Assembly (NCBI GenBank): GCA_026874595.1
Contig: CM049321.1
Location: forward strand, 8,614,979 to 8,678,978
Reading direction: 5' to 3'
Source: Sipunculus nudus
Lineage: Eukaryota > Annelida > Sipuncula > Golfingiida > Sipunculidae
Length of the DNA stretch: 64,000 nt
A program made the position numbers and the translations under genes. The notes beneath the pieces were generated by a model. The model was given only the letters and a program-made list of their open reading frames with translations, was not told the DNA's origin and did not search any database. This document shows, piece after piece, positions 24,701 through 38,796 of the stretch; position 1 is the first letter of the stretch, and each line of letters opens with the position of its first letter.

Positions 24701-25615
24701 GAAAATAATAGTTATACTTTTGCTTAAAGTAGAATTAACAATTATTCAGGTAAACATTAATCTCTCTTGTATTCTTAAAGCAACTTTCCTGTATCCATAA
24801 TATGGGATTTTATCTTGGGCATCAGGTCCTTTAGTAAAAGCTACAAATATAGATTATGTAGATAAATGTCACCCAGAAAACATTCAAGCGAATGTATTTT
24901 ATGGTTTCTGAGATTTATGTATATTTGGCTAAGCAAGGTATGAAATGGCTTTATTAGTAAGTAATTTAAAATTTAAAAAAAAAACATTAACACCAAAGAA
25001 TTGAACGTTATAGAAAGAGAAAATAAAAGTAAATACGGTCAGGAAACATATCATCAAAACTGATAAAATTATATGAAATTATAAAATGAGATAACTAAAT
25101 AATAAATAATTCGGTAAACTTATGTTATCTGATCTCTGTCACTGTGTGTACAGTATGGAGGTGCAGTGAGGTTAATGGTCGTATGGTCTTCAATAGCCAT
25201 TATTCATTGAGATTATTTAATGACATTTTGTAGGTCAGGCTGAACAAAGTCCAAATATCATTATATTTAATGGCAATCAAATGTACGGGCAAGCAGTTTA
25301 GTAAATCTTGCCTCCCCCCCCCCCCCTATCACTCAGGTGCATAAACATCTGAGTAAACAATACTGTGTAGACAAAGATAACGAAATGGTGATATGTGAAA
25401 TCTCCAGTCAGCTTTTGATTCACTTCAGAAACAATCTGTCAAAGCGACCACCTATAAAATGCGGGCAAATATATCAGTCCCTTAAAACATGGAGTTATAT
25501 TATAATGAAATGTAATTTTGTGTAATGCGACTATCGAGCTAATACGGATTATGGGTAGCTTTTCCAGTCAGGCTGCCTAAAGCGGGAACTCGTTGGTGCG
25601 TTGGACGATCGTTAG

Positions 25616-26151
25616 CAACACTTCATTTACTCTGTAAAACTTGTACAACGTGGAAATGGATATACAAACGATGTATTTATGTAACTTGTTAAACTCTTAA
25701 AATGTGGAAAAGGATAGACAAACAATGTTTTTGTGTAAATTCTATTTCCTATAAACGTCGAAATCGATAGACTCAAAATATATGTTTATCAATTCTTTTA
25801 TTATATACAACGTGGAAATACATATACAGACGATGTATGTTCGTAACTTCTTTTACTCTGTACAACGTTGAGATAGAAAGACAAATAATGTCTTTTTGCA
25901 GCTTCTTTAACTCTATGAAACGTGAAAACGGATAGAAAAACATTGTATGTTTTGAAACTTCTTTTAATCTGTACAACGTTGAGGCTGATAGACAAACAAT
26001 GTATATTAGTGGATTTTGTTTGCAATAAGCAACGTGAATATTGATAGACAAACAATGTATGTTTGTTACTTCTTTTAATCTGTAAAACGTGGAAAATGCT
26101 TTACAAACACCGTATGTCTGTACATTTCTTTTAATATATACAAGGCGTACA
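25616..26151. repeat. 55-bp minisatellite, copy B
   Basis: This is the counterpart of 8530-9065 with the same monomer order and no change in monomer number. Confidence 0.85.
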
Positions 26152-26175
26152 TGGATTTTCTCTGAGATGTATAAT

Positions 26176-28251
26176 TGTTTAGCTCATCTGACTGTAAGTC
26201 ACCTGAGGTATAGCGATCACCCTTTGTCCGTCGTCCGTCCGGGCATCCGGCCGTCTGTCCGTTAAAAAGGCACAAATCGTGACCGCTGGACCTGAAATCT
26301 TCTAACTTGATACCCAGGGAGGTCCATGAAAATTCTCCTTGAAAACCTGGAATTAGATCTCTGTTACCCATATTCTTTTAGCTATGGGGCTCCGAAGTAC
26401 CCACCAGAATAATGGAAAATTTGATGCAAAAGCTCAAGTATCTAAATAACTCATGCATTGATCACCATTATTCTTCGCATAGATATTGATCATGGAGTGT
26501 TTCATCAGTTTCTGCAGACTGGTGGCGCTAACTGTATTTTGTTTTTATTTTTTACGATTTTTTTTCTATTTTTGAGACCTCTTAAGATGCGGTCATCTGT
26601 TAACAGGGCACAAATCGTAACGACTGGACCTAGAATCTTCTCTCCTGATATGCAGGGAGGCCCATAAAAAGATTTTCTGGAAACCCGAAATTAGGTCTCT
26701 GTTACCCATAACCTTTGAACTATGGAGCTCCGAAGTACCCCCCAGAACAATGGAAAATTTGATACAAAAGCTCCAGTATCTGAACAACTAATGTATTGAT
26801 AACCATGATTATTTGAATGGATATTGGTCAGGGAACGTTTGATCAATATCTGCAGACAGGAAGGGCCACCTGTATTTTTTTCGATTTTTACGAATTTTTT
26901 TCTCTATTTTTGAGACCTCTTAAGATGCGGTCATCTGTTAACAGGGCACAAATCTTAAGGACTGGACCTAGAATCTTCTCTCTTGACATGCAGGGAGGCC
27001 CATGAAAATTCTCTCCGGAAAAGTGGAATTAGGTCTCTGTTACCCATATCCTTTGAGCTATTGGGGGGGGGGCTTGAAGTACCCCTCAGAATAATGGAAA
27101 ATTTGATACAAAAGCTCAAGTATCTGAACAAGTATTGCATTGATAAACATGATTTTTTGCTTGGATATTGGTCATGGAAAGTTTCATCACTTTCTGCAGG
27201 CTGGTGGCGCCACCTGTATTTTTTTCGATTTTTACGAATTTTTTTCTCTATTTTTGAGACCTCTTAAGATAAGGTCATCTGTTAATAGGGCACAACTCCT
27301 AAGGATTGGACCTAGAATCTTCTCTCTTGACATGCAGGGAGGCCCATGCAAAGTTTCTGTGGAAACCTGGATTAAGGTCTCTGTTATCCATATCCTTCAA
27401 GCTATTGGGCTCTGAAGTACCCCTCAGAATAATATAAAATTTGATACAAAAGCTCCAGAATCTGAACAACTAATGCATTGATAAACATGATTTTTTTGCA
27501 TGGATATTGGTAAGGGAATGTTTCATCACTTTCTGCAGACTCCTGTATTTATTTCGATTGTTACCATTTTTTTTCTAATTTTGAGACCTCTAAAGATGCC
27601 GTCTTCTGTTTAGAGGGCAGGGAGGTCAATCAAAAATATCCTTGGAAACCTGAAATTAGGTCTCTGTTGCCCATATTCTCTTAGATATCGGGCGTATAAG
27701 CATCCCTAGCATAATTGAAAATTTGATACCAAAGCAGAGCACAAATTATAACCATTGGACCTAGAATCTTCTAACTTAAAATCAAGGGAGGTCCATGAAA
27801 AGTCTCCTTGGAAACATGAAATTAGGTCTCTGTTACCCATATTCTATGAGCAATGGAGCTTATAAGCACACCCTAGAATATTCAAAAATTTGATACCAAA
27901 GTAGGACACAAATCATAACCATTGGACACAGAATCTTCTCACTTGGCATCCTGAGAGTGCCTCAAAAGTTCTCCCCTCAAAACCGGGTCACTGTGACCTA
28001 TATCCTCAGAGTTTTTGGATATGTTTAAGCATCCCAGAAGTAATGAAAAATACTCACAAATTTCCTGGTTCCTAAGGAAAGGCTGGTTGGATTGTCATCA
28101 AATTTTGTGTGCTAATTGGTCTTGATGAACTTAAGCTAATATGAATGAATGATGGTGCCACCTATATTATCTTAATTAGTTTCCTGTGCAAGGACATATT
28201 GTCAAAATGTCAGTCAGCTAAGCGTCATGGCCCATGGGTCACTTGTTCCGA
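26176..28251 (+). repeat. ~340-bp tandem repeat block, copy B
   Basis: This is the counterpart of 9090-11170. The main difference is a shorter G tract at about 27064-27072. Confidence 0.85.
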
Positions 28252-29436
28252 AATAACAGCTGATTGATAGCTAACGCAAAACCTCAACATTTACATAAGA
28301 TTATAAAACTGGTGTGTCTTCTCGACTCATATAAATGATACATTTCAAATTCACCCCTCATCATTTATTATGAAAGAGAGTGTTTTCTACATAGTGGTAT
28401 ACACCTGTTACCTTTCATATATACACATATACATATACTGAATCTATTTGCCATCTATCTGATAAGTTTTGAAGGAATCCGCTACCTCATGGAGCAGACG
28501 GGTTTAATCATTCTTGTATTTGACGTACCACAGATAATTTACATTGGAATATATATAGAACGAACGAAAGAATGAACTGGCAAATACTGCAAATCATCAA
28601 GATTCCTGCACAGATCTATCTCAATAAAAAGGTTTTATACTATCTTGTGATGCTGTTATACACAAGGAGATAATAGGCTGTCGGTTGTGAAGCTACAATT
28701 CAACGTTCTAAGTTTAAATGTAAAAAATTGCGCATAACACAGCTTTAAATATTAGATACCTCATCGTGTGATGCAAAGAGACATACAGAGACAAATAATA
28801 ATACTTCATAAGCCTGCCATGTAAATGTATAAATCATATTTTTATGTGGTGTTGGGACACGAACAGTTAGCGTTTTAAACGGCAATGTACGTTGATTATC
28901 ACTGCCTTGTACTTTTGGTCTTACCAGATCAAAATGAATGACAGCAGTTTTGGAAAAGATATGTTCAGAAACTCCAAATATTAAGATTTTATATATTCAC
29001 ATGCCTAGATGTTAATTGCAGAATGTCAATCCTGAGCAGCCGACATTTGAATCAGTAAATGGTCAGCTGCGTTTATGCTGTGTTGAAGTAATATTAATAT
29101 CACAGGAAAGGTATACCCACCTAACATATACTTTAAGTAGTATTTGTTTGAGTAGTATTTATCTCACAGATACGTTTAACACATTAAGGATCTTATTTTA
29201 CGACTCAGTTGATTACTTTTTATTTGACAGATAAAGGGAACACATTGATATCTACATTTGTTCTCGTACCCGGGTAATGCTGACCCCAAGGATAACAAAA
29301 GCAAAGGTACCATCAAAATTAACAATGTGCTGTCAAAGATAAGCGATACAAATGTTACACCTGAGTGTAGAGTGTGCTTTAGTAATGTTTATTTCACTGA
29401 TAGATCCTATAGGCTCTGATTGTACAACGCCCATGG

Positions 29437-29741
29437 GTGATGTTTATTTCACATATACGATTAACACAAGTACCATCTGTTTACGTTCTGCTCGTAATGT
29501 TTATTTCACATATACGATTGACACAGGTACAATCTGTTTACGTTCTGCTCGTAATGTTTTTTTCACATATACGATTACCACAGGTACCATCTGTTTACGT
29601 TCTGCTCGTAATGTTTATTTCACATATACGATTACCACAGGCGCCATCTGTTTACGTTCTGCTCGTAATGTTTATTTCACATATACGATTAACACAGGTA
29701 CCATCTGTTTACGTTCTGCTCGTAATGTTTATTTCACAACT
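29437..29741 (+). repeat. 57-bp minisatellite, copy B
   Basis: This is the counterpart of 12356-12660 with the same number of monomers. Confidence 0.9.
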
Positions 29742-30022
29742 ATCGTCAGCACAGTATAAGTGTGTGTTTCATCATTACAATTATCATACAGTAATTATCG
29801 CAGAGTGTCGTTGACATATATATATATATTTTAGACCCCGCAAATTGATGACTTTTGTGGGCATGTCGGGCATGAGACGGCGGGACTGGGTCAAAAGTGG
29901 TCTTAATTCACGGGTGGACACTTTACACAGTCCATCTCCAACTAAAGTGCATGTTTATGGTTCCATAAACGGTGGTCTTATAAGACAGGTGGTTTACCAG
30001 AATTTTTCTACTACTACTACTA

Positions 30023-30055
<33 letters not shown>

Positions 30056-30550
30056 TATATATTGAGAGAGAAATCAGCAACTGCTTGAATAAGTACAGTA
30101 ATCGTAATAATTATAATAATGATAATAATAATAATAATATTAGTAAAAATATGATGATCATCATCACAAACATGCTTTTACATAAATGCAATGATATTGT
30201 CTAAACATATGCTCTATATATGCGTGTTAATGCCTGGAAAATGCCAAAATCTGCACAAGGTGTAGTACTTATATTCTGATTCTGATAAGACTTCTTATAT
30301 TCAGTACAATGTCCGTCTATAATGGCAAGACTAGGGGGAAGATAAGGCTTCTTATTAGGTTACCAAACCAGATATTCGACATAGAAAGTAAGTCTACTTC
30401 ATTTCACAAAGAAACTCCAATGATAATTGACAGTTGTTCTGTTCTCGAGAGCATGAATGAGCCTCATCCAAACTGGTTGGTCAATTTCCTTTTCCATGGA
30501 CCATGCTTAACACACACGCATTGTGGAAATCTATTCAAATGTGCAATTAA

Positions 30551-31695
30551 GGACGATTTTATGCAATTCTAATAGATTTTTCCAAGCCGTTCGATTGTAT
30601 TCAACATGACTTATTATTCTATATACTTCATAAATATGGCATTAGAGGAAAAATATTTAATATCCTCAAGTCAATGTACTAAAAATTACATTCTTGTGTC
30701 TTAACAAATGAAGGAGTAACTAGTTATTTTCAATGCAACGTTGGCACAAGACAAGGATGCATGATCAGTCTTTTATTTTTTACTTTTTTATGAACGAATT
30801 TTATTTTACAATACATTTTGAGGAAGACAGTATATATATATATAGGTCAAGAACCATCTTATCTGTCAATGGTAATGTTTGCTATTGATGTGGTCTGCTT
30901 TGCAGATAAATAAATTAGAAGTATATTGTAATAATTATGGAATGAAAGTCAATGCTGAAAAAAACTAAAATAGTTGTGTTTAGAAATGGGGGAACTTTGA
31001 GAAAATATGAAAAATGGTTTTATAAAGGTAAACGCTTAGAAGTTGTCAATAATTATTAATACCTGGGAGGCACAATTACAAGCTTACTAAATTGGTCCAA
31101 GATGAAGCAGAATCTAATTTGTCAAGCAAACAAAGCTTTAATTATAATCAAACAATTTATCTCAAAATACAAGCAACGATCTATTTGTAAATCCTTCTTT
31201 CTGTTTGATAGGATGGCCCTTCCAGTTCTGTGCTATGGTAGTGAATTATGGGGTTTTGATACATGTGATAATATTGAAAATGTACATACCAAGTTCCGTA
31301 AATATATTTTTTAAGTTAATTTGAATAAATCAGTTGTTGCAGTACTAAGAGAATGTCGGCGGTTGCTCTTGGAGATTCATTATATAATAAGAGCTATAAC
31401 TTATTTGACTAAATTGATAAATATGACAAATAATAGATAACCGAAGCAAAATAATAATAAATAACAATAAATTATATCGCTTTGATGAAGCTGGAAAACA
31501 GAACTGGACAACTAATATAAAGAAATATTATTTTCGCAAGGCTTTGGCTTTGTTTGGATTAAACAAGATGTTGGGGATGTTAAACTATTACTTTCAGTCT
31601 TGAAACAGAGATTAAATGATTCTTTATTGCAGGATTAGACGAGTAGTATATCTGATAATCGTCGATTAAACACATACTCAACTTTTAAACTAGAA
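30551..31695 (+). pseudogene. Decayed LINE reverse transcriptase fragment (junction B/C)
   Basis: This is the same fragment as at 13470, with the same stops, frameshifts and degenerate FAID box. The inactivating changes therefore predate amplification of the 17-kb unit. It joins directly to CAATTAA, the end of unit B. Confidence 0.85.
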
Positions 31696-32871
31696 TACGG
31701 GTAGTCGACAAGCGACTACGTGTATTCGCCACAAACAGAGGGGAACGGGTGAAGTGAGGCATGGATTGAGTGGCAAGGGGAAATAGAGTGAGGTGTGTTG
31801 CATATTAGCATGGATGTCTGCAGCCGAAATGTGTATGTAGGTTGCGCCACCTACCACAAATCCAGAAAGCTGTCCAAGTTGTACACATATGCAAAATTTT
31901 AGGCAAAAGGTCAAATCACTACATGTATTCTGAGTGATTTTATCCCACAGCAGACAAACAGAAGGACTTGTGCAAAAATGGTGACAGGTGGCACCACAAA
32001 TTTTTTTGTATGATGACGAGCTATATGGGATCTATACACATGCAAAAATTTGGCCCAATCGGACGAAAGGTTCCTGAGATATGAGCTTGGATGTCTGCAG
32101 CGTAAACTAGAATGTAGGTGGCGCCACCTGTCATAAAATCAAGAAAGCTGTCCAGGATGTATAAAACTGCAAAATTTTAGGCAGATATATCAAACCACTG
32201 CCGAGATATGAGTGACATTATCCCACGGCAGACAAACAGACGGACGCTGTGCAAAAATGGTTGCAGGTGGCCCCTCCAGTTTTGCATATGATAAAGAGCT
32301 ATGCGAGATCTACACACATGCAAAATTTCGGCCCAATCGGTCAAACGGTTTCCGAGATATGAGCTTGGATGTCTACAGCGTGAACGTGAATGTAGGTGGC
32401 GCCAGCTATCATAAAATCAAGACAGCTATCCAGGATGTATACGCATGCCGAATTTCAGGTGAATTAGTCAAACCACTGCAGAGATATAAGTGATTTTAAC
32501 CCAAGTCACATGAACAGATGGACACTGTGCAAACATAGTTGCAGGTGGCGCCACCATTTTTCGTGTATGTTATAAAGCTATCCAAGGACTACATTTGTAC
32601 AAAATGTTTTTCCTGATCGGTCAAACAGTTCCCGAGATATGTGGGTTTATGTATGGAAACAGACGCACAAATGGACGCTGGGCAGAGAGGAAAGGTCAGA
32701 GGTCAAAACAAAATCGGGGCGCAGCAGTTCACATGTGACCCGAACATAATCCCGGGTTTCTTAAAATTCCGCCTATCGGTTACGAAGGAGTTCTCCGGAC
32801 ACCTACGCGGAGGCGGCGGCGGTCGGCTGATCCACAAAACTCTGTTACAACTCATGATACAATTAACATTA
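31696..32871 (+). repeat. 278-bp tandem repeat inserted in the LINE (junction B/C)
   Basis: This is the counterpart of 14615-15790 with the same monomer order. The identical insertion point relative to the LINE shows that the insert was already there when the unit was copied. Confidence 0.8.
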
Positions 32872-33322
32872 AACACTGAAAAATATTTAACAGTTCTACA
32901 AAATGTTAACTATAGGAAAAGTCTATCAAGACTAAGATGTTCATCACATAATTTAGAAGTAGAAAAAGGAATGCATAGTAATATTCCATGGGATGAAAGG
33001 TTTTGTAAATATTGTCTAAGATATGGGGAAGCTGTTGTGGAAGATGAGCATCATTTTATCATGAAATGCCCATTGTATACAGACTTGAGAATCAAGTATA
33101 TTGGTGATTTAAGTACATTTACATATCTGATGGCAGATAATAATACCCATACAATAAAAAATTAGCAACCTATGTCCACTTTGCCTTTGTCAGGAGAGAT
33201 GACGAATTGAAAGCTATCATCTAATTAATCTATTTGTTCACTTACTTATTCATCTACCAGTCAAGAAATAGATTAACTGTTTTCCATCGATGCATTGTAC
33301 TACTGTTTGTTTATATGTTCAC

Positions 33323-33370
<48 letters not shown>

Positions 33371-33611
33371 GGTATTATTTATGACCTCTAAATGAAATGA
33401 AATATGTGATTACAAAATTTCTGCTTGTGTTTAGATATTGCAAACATGGGTTTTCCATACAACATTGTGTTTTAATGCATGTTATGTTAGTTCATGTTAT
33501 ATTGTTACATTTTGTTATGATTCTTAACACATGCTCTTAACACATTTGTGGCACCATGGGCCTGAGGCTTTTATTTCAGAATAAATTTGTATTCATTCAT
33601 TCATTCATTCA
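32831..33611 (+). pseudogene. LINE ORF2 C-terminus, 3' UTR and tail (junction B/C)
   Basis: This is the counterpart of 15750-16530. The Cys/His-containing end of the reading frame stops at 33165, followed by (ATT)n at 33327-33370 and the (ATTC)n tail at 33591-33611. One clear private change is TATGTCC for TATGTAC near 33175. Confidence 0.8.
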
Positions 33612-35950
33612 TATTTTGTATGTGGCCTGCCATATTCAATGTTTAGTAGTAGAGACAAAACCACACGTCAACACAACAGCAGAAGAACTGTGCGGCTGCG
33701 TCAATACAACTTTATCGAGGCTTATATTTACAATGATGCTTCCTTAATGATTCATAATATTATTATTCATATTCCAGGCAGGTCCGATAATGAAGATAAA
33801 CAGAGAATGGAATTTGATTAAAGGTACTGACCTAGGGTTAGTTATGGTGTGCTTTGTATAAAGGGCGTTCTATGTTTTTAACACGTTAAACTCTCCGTTT
33901 GGAAATGTGGCACATGAGGACTTGAGTGATAATAATAGGTCAAAGGTTTTGATATTGATTGAAGACTTCCGTACGCTCCTTATGCACCAAGTTTAAAACA
34001 CGCGACACCCCGTTGTAATGAACTAATGGCCAGTCCTTTTTTACAATTCCCACTCTCTATATATTTCATCATAATGGTATTATATGTAAGGTTTAGGTGT
34101 TCAAGTTAATTGGGACTTTGTGTATTCAAGTGTCAGAGATGAGCTGCCGGGCAATTACATAATGACTGTAATTGCTTAGCCTCGATTGAATGGCAACACT
34201 ATTCAGTTTAATCGCACTTTCATTCAGCTCCTGTGCACATATTTTTTATTGCATCTGTTGTGACACGTCATGAAAATCCCTTATTGGCCAAATGATAGTT
34301 TATGAATCTTGCTTGAAGACATGCGATGTGCTAAGAGTCAGTTAGAAACTGGGGGCCAAGCCCTGAGCATGGGCTTGGCAGCTCCGCTGTAAATAGTTGA
34401 AATAAAGGATTTTATACATAAATAAGTAGAGACTTACAAATTTGTCGCCAATGCATCGTGGTTATGATCTCTACACCGGGACACAAGTTCTCGTAGGTCT
34501 GATTCTTGGCCCTATACCAGAACGGGTGTTGTCAGAGGGTGTCGCCTGTTTTAAATTTGGGCTGCATGGATGCATATTGCGATAAAACGCTATTATGTGA
34601 TAGCAATTCTTTGCTCTGTGCCCTTTCTGGTATTCTTGCCCAAATAAACTTGCTATAAAAAGCAGCGGTTACACGAAAGGCTTTCTAGGACAACTGCAGT
34701 GTGTATAACCGCCGCATGAGGAGCGTAAGAAATTCGTGAACTGTGTATTCATCATGTATTTTACCGCAAGTTAGAAAGTAAATTGTGCGTGCCGGGGCAT
34801 TTAGTGTCACGTTTTCGGTGACATATTCACACGTACTGTAGAGCTCTATTCTGACAGTCTTTTACTCCTGTCCCAATTAATATTTTCTCAGATCCAAGAG
34901 TTTCACATTTACCTGATAATTATGTCCACAATTTGGTGAGCCAAACAGGAATCTGATAATCATGCATAGGCATCCATTCAAAGTGGATATATTAATCAAA
35001 TTCCAAATGATTTTATTGTGTTTCATTATTAAGCGAACATGAAACATATTAAACACTCTCACTCAAGGACCTAGTAATGACTATAAGGTGTAAAGACCAA
35101 ACATTTATGCTGATATGTTATTTCTGATATGACATTTTATTATCATTCCACCTAATCACTTTTCTTATAAAGGTTAACTTTCCCCTTGCTATAAAATGCA
35201 TATTCGACAAATAACATAATAATATAAACTTAGATTTAATCAATCATTGAACATAATGTCAAATACTTATATTTCTGTATATGACGACAAATCGACCGGA
35301 ATAGCTATGTAGAAATGTTAACTGATCAGAAATATTATCTGAAAATTATTTTATCTCAAATAAAAGCTTGAACCTTCAAATAATATTGTTTTTGAATATT
35401 ATGGAAACCGGAAATTAGGTCTCAAGAAACCTGAAATTGGGTCACTGTGATCTATATTCTTGAGTTTTGGGGTTTGTTTGTGCAACCTAGAAATAATGCA
35501 AAATACACACAAATTGCCAGATTCCTCAGGAACGGCTGGTTGGATTGTCATCAGATTTCGTGTGCTAATGAGTCTTGATGGACTTAAGTTAATATGCATG
35601 AACAATGATGCCACCTACATTTTCTCAATTAGTTGCCTGTGCAAGGACATATTGTCAACATGCCAGTGGGCTGAGCGTCATTACCCGTGGGTCACTTCTT
35701 TATATTTCTTTACATTTTGATTTAAAATAAACTAAAATATATTTTACTGAAATCTATGTCTCCACGCGTTATCTGCTTATATTTTAATTCTAGAGCCTGC
35801 CGAGCATGTATCTGTTATGTACAGTTTACCGCTTTCATGCATGCATTTAAAAGTTTTCGTTATATTTGCAGGAACGTATAGTTTTTATAACGTTGTGTTA
35901 TTGACATGCGGACGGGGGTTGCAGTCGGTAATAAGATATGTTGCACCTCC

Positions 35951-36001
<51 letters not shown>

Positions 36002-36621
36002 GTGCATGTGTATATATAGAGGCTTATATACAATCATTAAAGTGGACAGGCAGAGTAGATATTGAGTATGACCTGTCGCCATGATTTATGCTTGCAAGGG
36101 CGGCTACCAGTAGACTGCATTCACGTCCTTGACCTCCAAAAGGAGACTCACCCACGCGCGTTAACCGCGCGCATGGAAAAGGGCCCTTACATCGGATGTT
36201 AAGTTAAACGAAGTAAAGCGACTAATGGGTTTTCCACATATACCTAAAATATCAAAATAGCGCATAATTCAAAGCGTTTCCTTCACAAAGGTTCTTTATT
36301 AAATAAATCTGATATTCGGCGAAAACAGGGTGTGAAGGAATCATGATAGGAATTTTAAAGCTGTCAAGTGTTCCTTTCTTTTCATTTTGTAAGGTGATAT
36401 TGAAAAAAAAATGGTACTCACTTAAATAGAAAATCAGTGTAATCCTTTCAATAACAATCAAAAGTCCATTAACGAATGGAATGTGTAATATATATTTCAG
36501 TTTGAAAACAGTTGTTCAATGTTTGCATATTTGTATTCGTTTTCTGTTGTTACCTTATGGTAACATTATAAGTCTATCTCTCTCGCTCTCGCTCTCTCTC
36601 TCCCCCTCTCTGTCTGTCTGC

Positions 36622-36666
<45 letters not shown>

Positions 36667-37654
36667 TATATATATACGCTGACATTGCTACTGTGTGCTT
36701 TGTGAAGTTGTCCTCTCTCCTCTGTCCTCTCCTGTATAGCAGGAGAAATAAATCAAACAAAATTTCTGATCTGTTGTGTATATTTATTATCCATTTGGTA
36801 CTTAATATAAAAAAAATCAGCTCTTTATTATCCAATGCCACGTTATGGTGATAGCGTTTTATTCGATTCAGAACTTTCATGTGTTTTAGAACGACGTGAA
36901 CGCAAGTTTTCGTCCAGTGGTGGAATTTAGTTTGGTCACTTACAACTACAGAACATTAAAATAAAAAAAAGTGAGTGCAAAGTATTGGAGTTTCGACTCC
37001 ATATCAGTCGGCAATTATTGTTACAATATTTAGAACTCGTTTCTAAAGCGTAGCATAGCATTTTCAGCCCATATTCCATGTCTATTACACACGTGAGTTC
37101 CAGAAAAACATAAGCGATTCCTTTAGGCAGTTATTAGCCCTGCAAACTGTTATCTGAACGAACGCTCCCAGCTTCGTATTGTTATATTTTAATGCAAGAC
37201 ATTAGTAGAAACAATCTTTGCTTTTGGAATATCAGTTATAATAAGAGCGAGAGGTAGCCTAAACATGGTAACTTCAGGTATTGTTAGAAGAAGTACAAAG
37301 GAAACATATTTCTGATAATAATAACTGTCTTTAAGGGACATAATCAGGATCAACTTTATGCCTATTCGTTCGGTTTTGCTTCATGCAAAAGTTTTACAGT
37401 TATCCCATCACACAGTCTCAGTGCCTCCCATACAGCTGTTTAACACCTTATTATGCTTCTGCGTGTGAGTAAACACAGTCCACGTGTGTCTGTTTACCAT
37501 AACAAGACCTCCTGACTGGAGGTCCGATTTAGCGCATGTGCGACACATCCCACACAAAGATAAGTCCAAACTAGTCCACACATTGACCTTCATGTCCTCT
37601 GTTTGATGGGTATTATGCTCCATGGGCCGATCGTACATTCATGGTTGAACCTGT

Positions 37655-38330
37655 CACAATACATCTGTGAGATCGATTCAGGGGCCTCAGCTTAAATGAC
37701 AAGCGGAGCACAGTGTGAGCCCGTGTACTTGGTATTTGGTTTAACTAACCGTTTGTTGCAAAGATCATACCATCTTATTAAAAATGATTCAGTCCATATC
37801 AATTAAAGCGCTCTGAACTGATTGTTCATTTGATTATGTTCTGAAAATATAATTTATTAACCTCAGAAGAATCTTATTGTATTTTCTGTTTATTAAAGAC
37901 AATAATCTTGCTGAAGTACTCCGTGAACAATTATTAGCTACATAAGTAAGTTTAAATTCACGGATACAGCACAGAGCTTTTGAATCATCAAGAACACAGT
38001 TACACAGTAAAGATAGATTACCACATATAAGGCTGCATATGTAACGCATATAATACATGTTAAATCATACCAATGTATATAATTTTTATAAAAGTTAGGT
38101 TAACCTAACAGCACGTAGTGGTGTTATGTAATTGGAGATTTTAAAAGTGTGACATCACAGGCAAAATTAAGAAATGGCTTAAATCCAGCAAAACAAGTTG
38201 TTTTTATTCTTCCCTGAAAAAAAATCCACTAACAGTGTTAGAAATACGTAGTTTTTGATGAGATATAATATTTTTAGTTACAGGGAATTTCCCTGTAGAT
38301 GACGTCACTGCCGAAGTGACAATGCTCATA
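37655..38330. repeat. 676-bp block, copy C
   Basis: This is the same block as 20577-21252, with the 16-bp palindrome at 38094-38109 and the CRE palindrome near 38300. No length difference from B. Confidence 0.8.
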
Positions 38331-38589
38331 GATGTGCCAATAGTTTTTCAACAAATTACACAACATCATGTTTTTAAGGAAAAACTAATAGAAAAATAAA
38401 ATGTTTTTCCTCGACGAATTGGGTTCAAATTATGTCAAATCTATATTAATATTTTTTCATAGGCTATTGTGTTATATGATAATATTATGAGATTTGGAAT
38501 ACGTTTGCTTGACCTAAATAAAAAGGTTTAAATTTACATTGCGAGGCAGCGCTCAGTCGATTGTAAGGATAAATTGAAATTAACCTTAC

Positions 38590-38796
38590 GATTATACCAC
38601 CTCATATCCCAGCTCAAATTTGGTTTGAAACACCTCCCCAACGAATTGTTGTCATTTGACAAACGGAACATATAGAGACGAGAATTAATTGAACAAAACC
38701 CAAGACCAGAGCTTGTTTGCTGGAATAGTTCTCCCGACGGCCGCTAGATAACGGTACCACTGTCGCCGCCACAGGTTGGTTTTGAGAATGTTGCAT
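38590..38796 (-). pseudogene. MS4A-like first coding exon, dead (copy C)
   Basis: This is the third identical copy, about 9 kb from the stop codon of the intact paralogue and in the same orientation. Both TGA codons are present. Confidence 0.85.

Larger units (their letters stand above)
13470..30550. repeat. 17-kb tandem unit, copy B (complete, 17081 bp)
   Basis: This is a complete unit when its borders are set by the point where copy C leaves the shared sequence. It begins with the RT fragment of a decayed LINE and ends at the bases CAATTAA. It carries the same gene fragment, minisatellites and inactivating mutations as A and C. It shares with C, against A, the 676-bp block at 20577-21252 and the 63-bp block at 19938-20000. 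This points either to deletions in A or to B and C being more recent sisters. Confidence 0.95.
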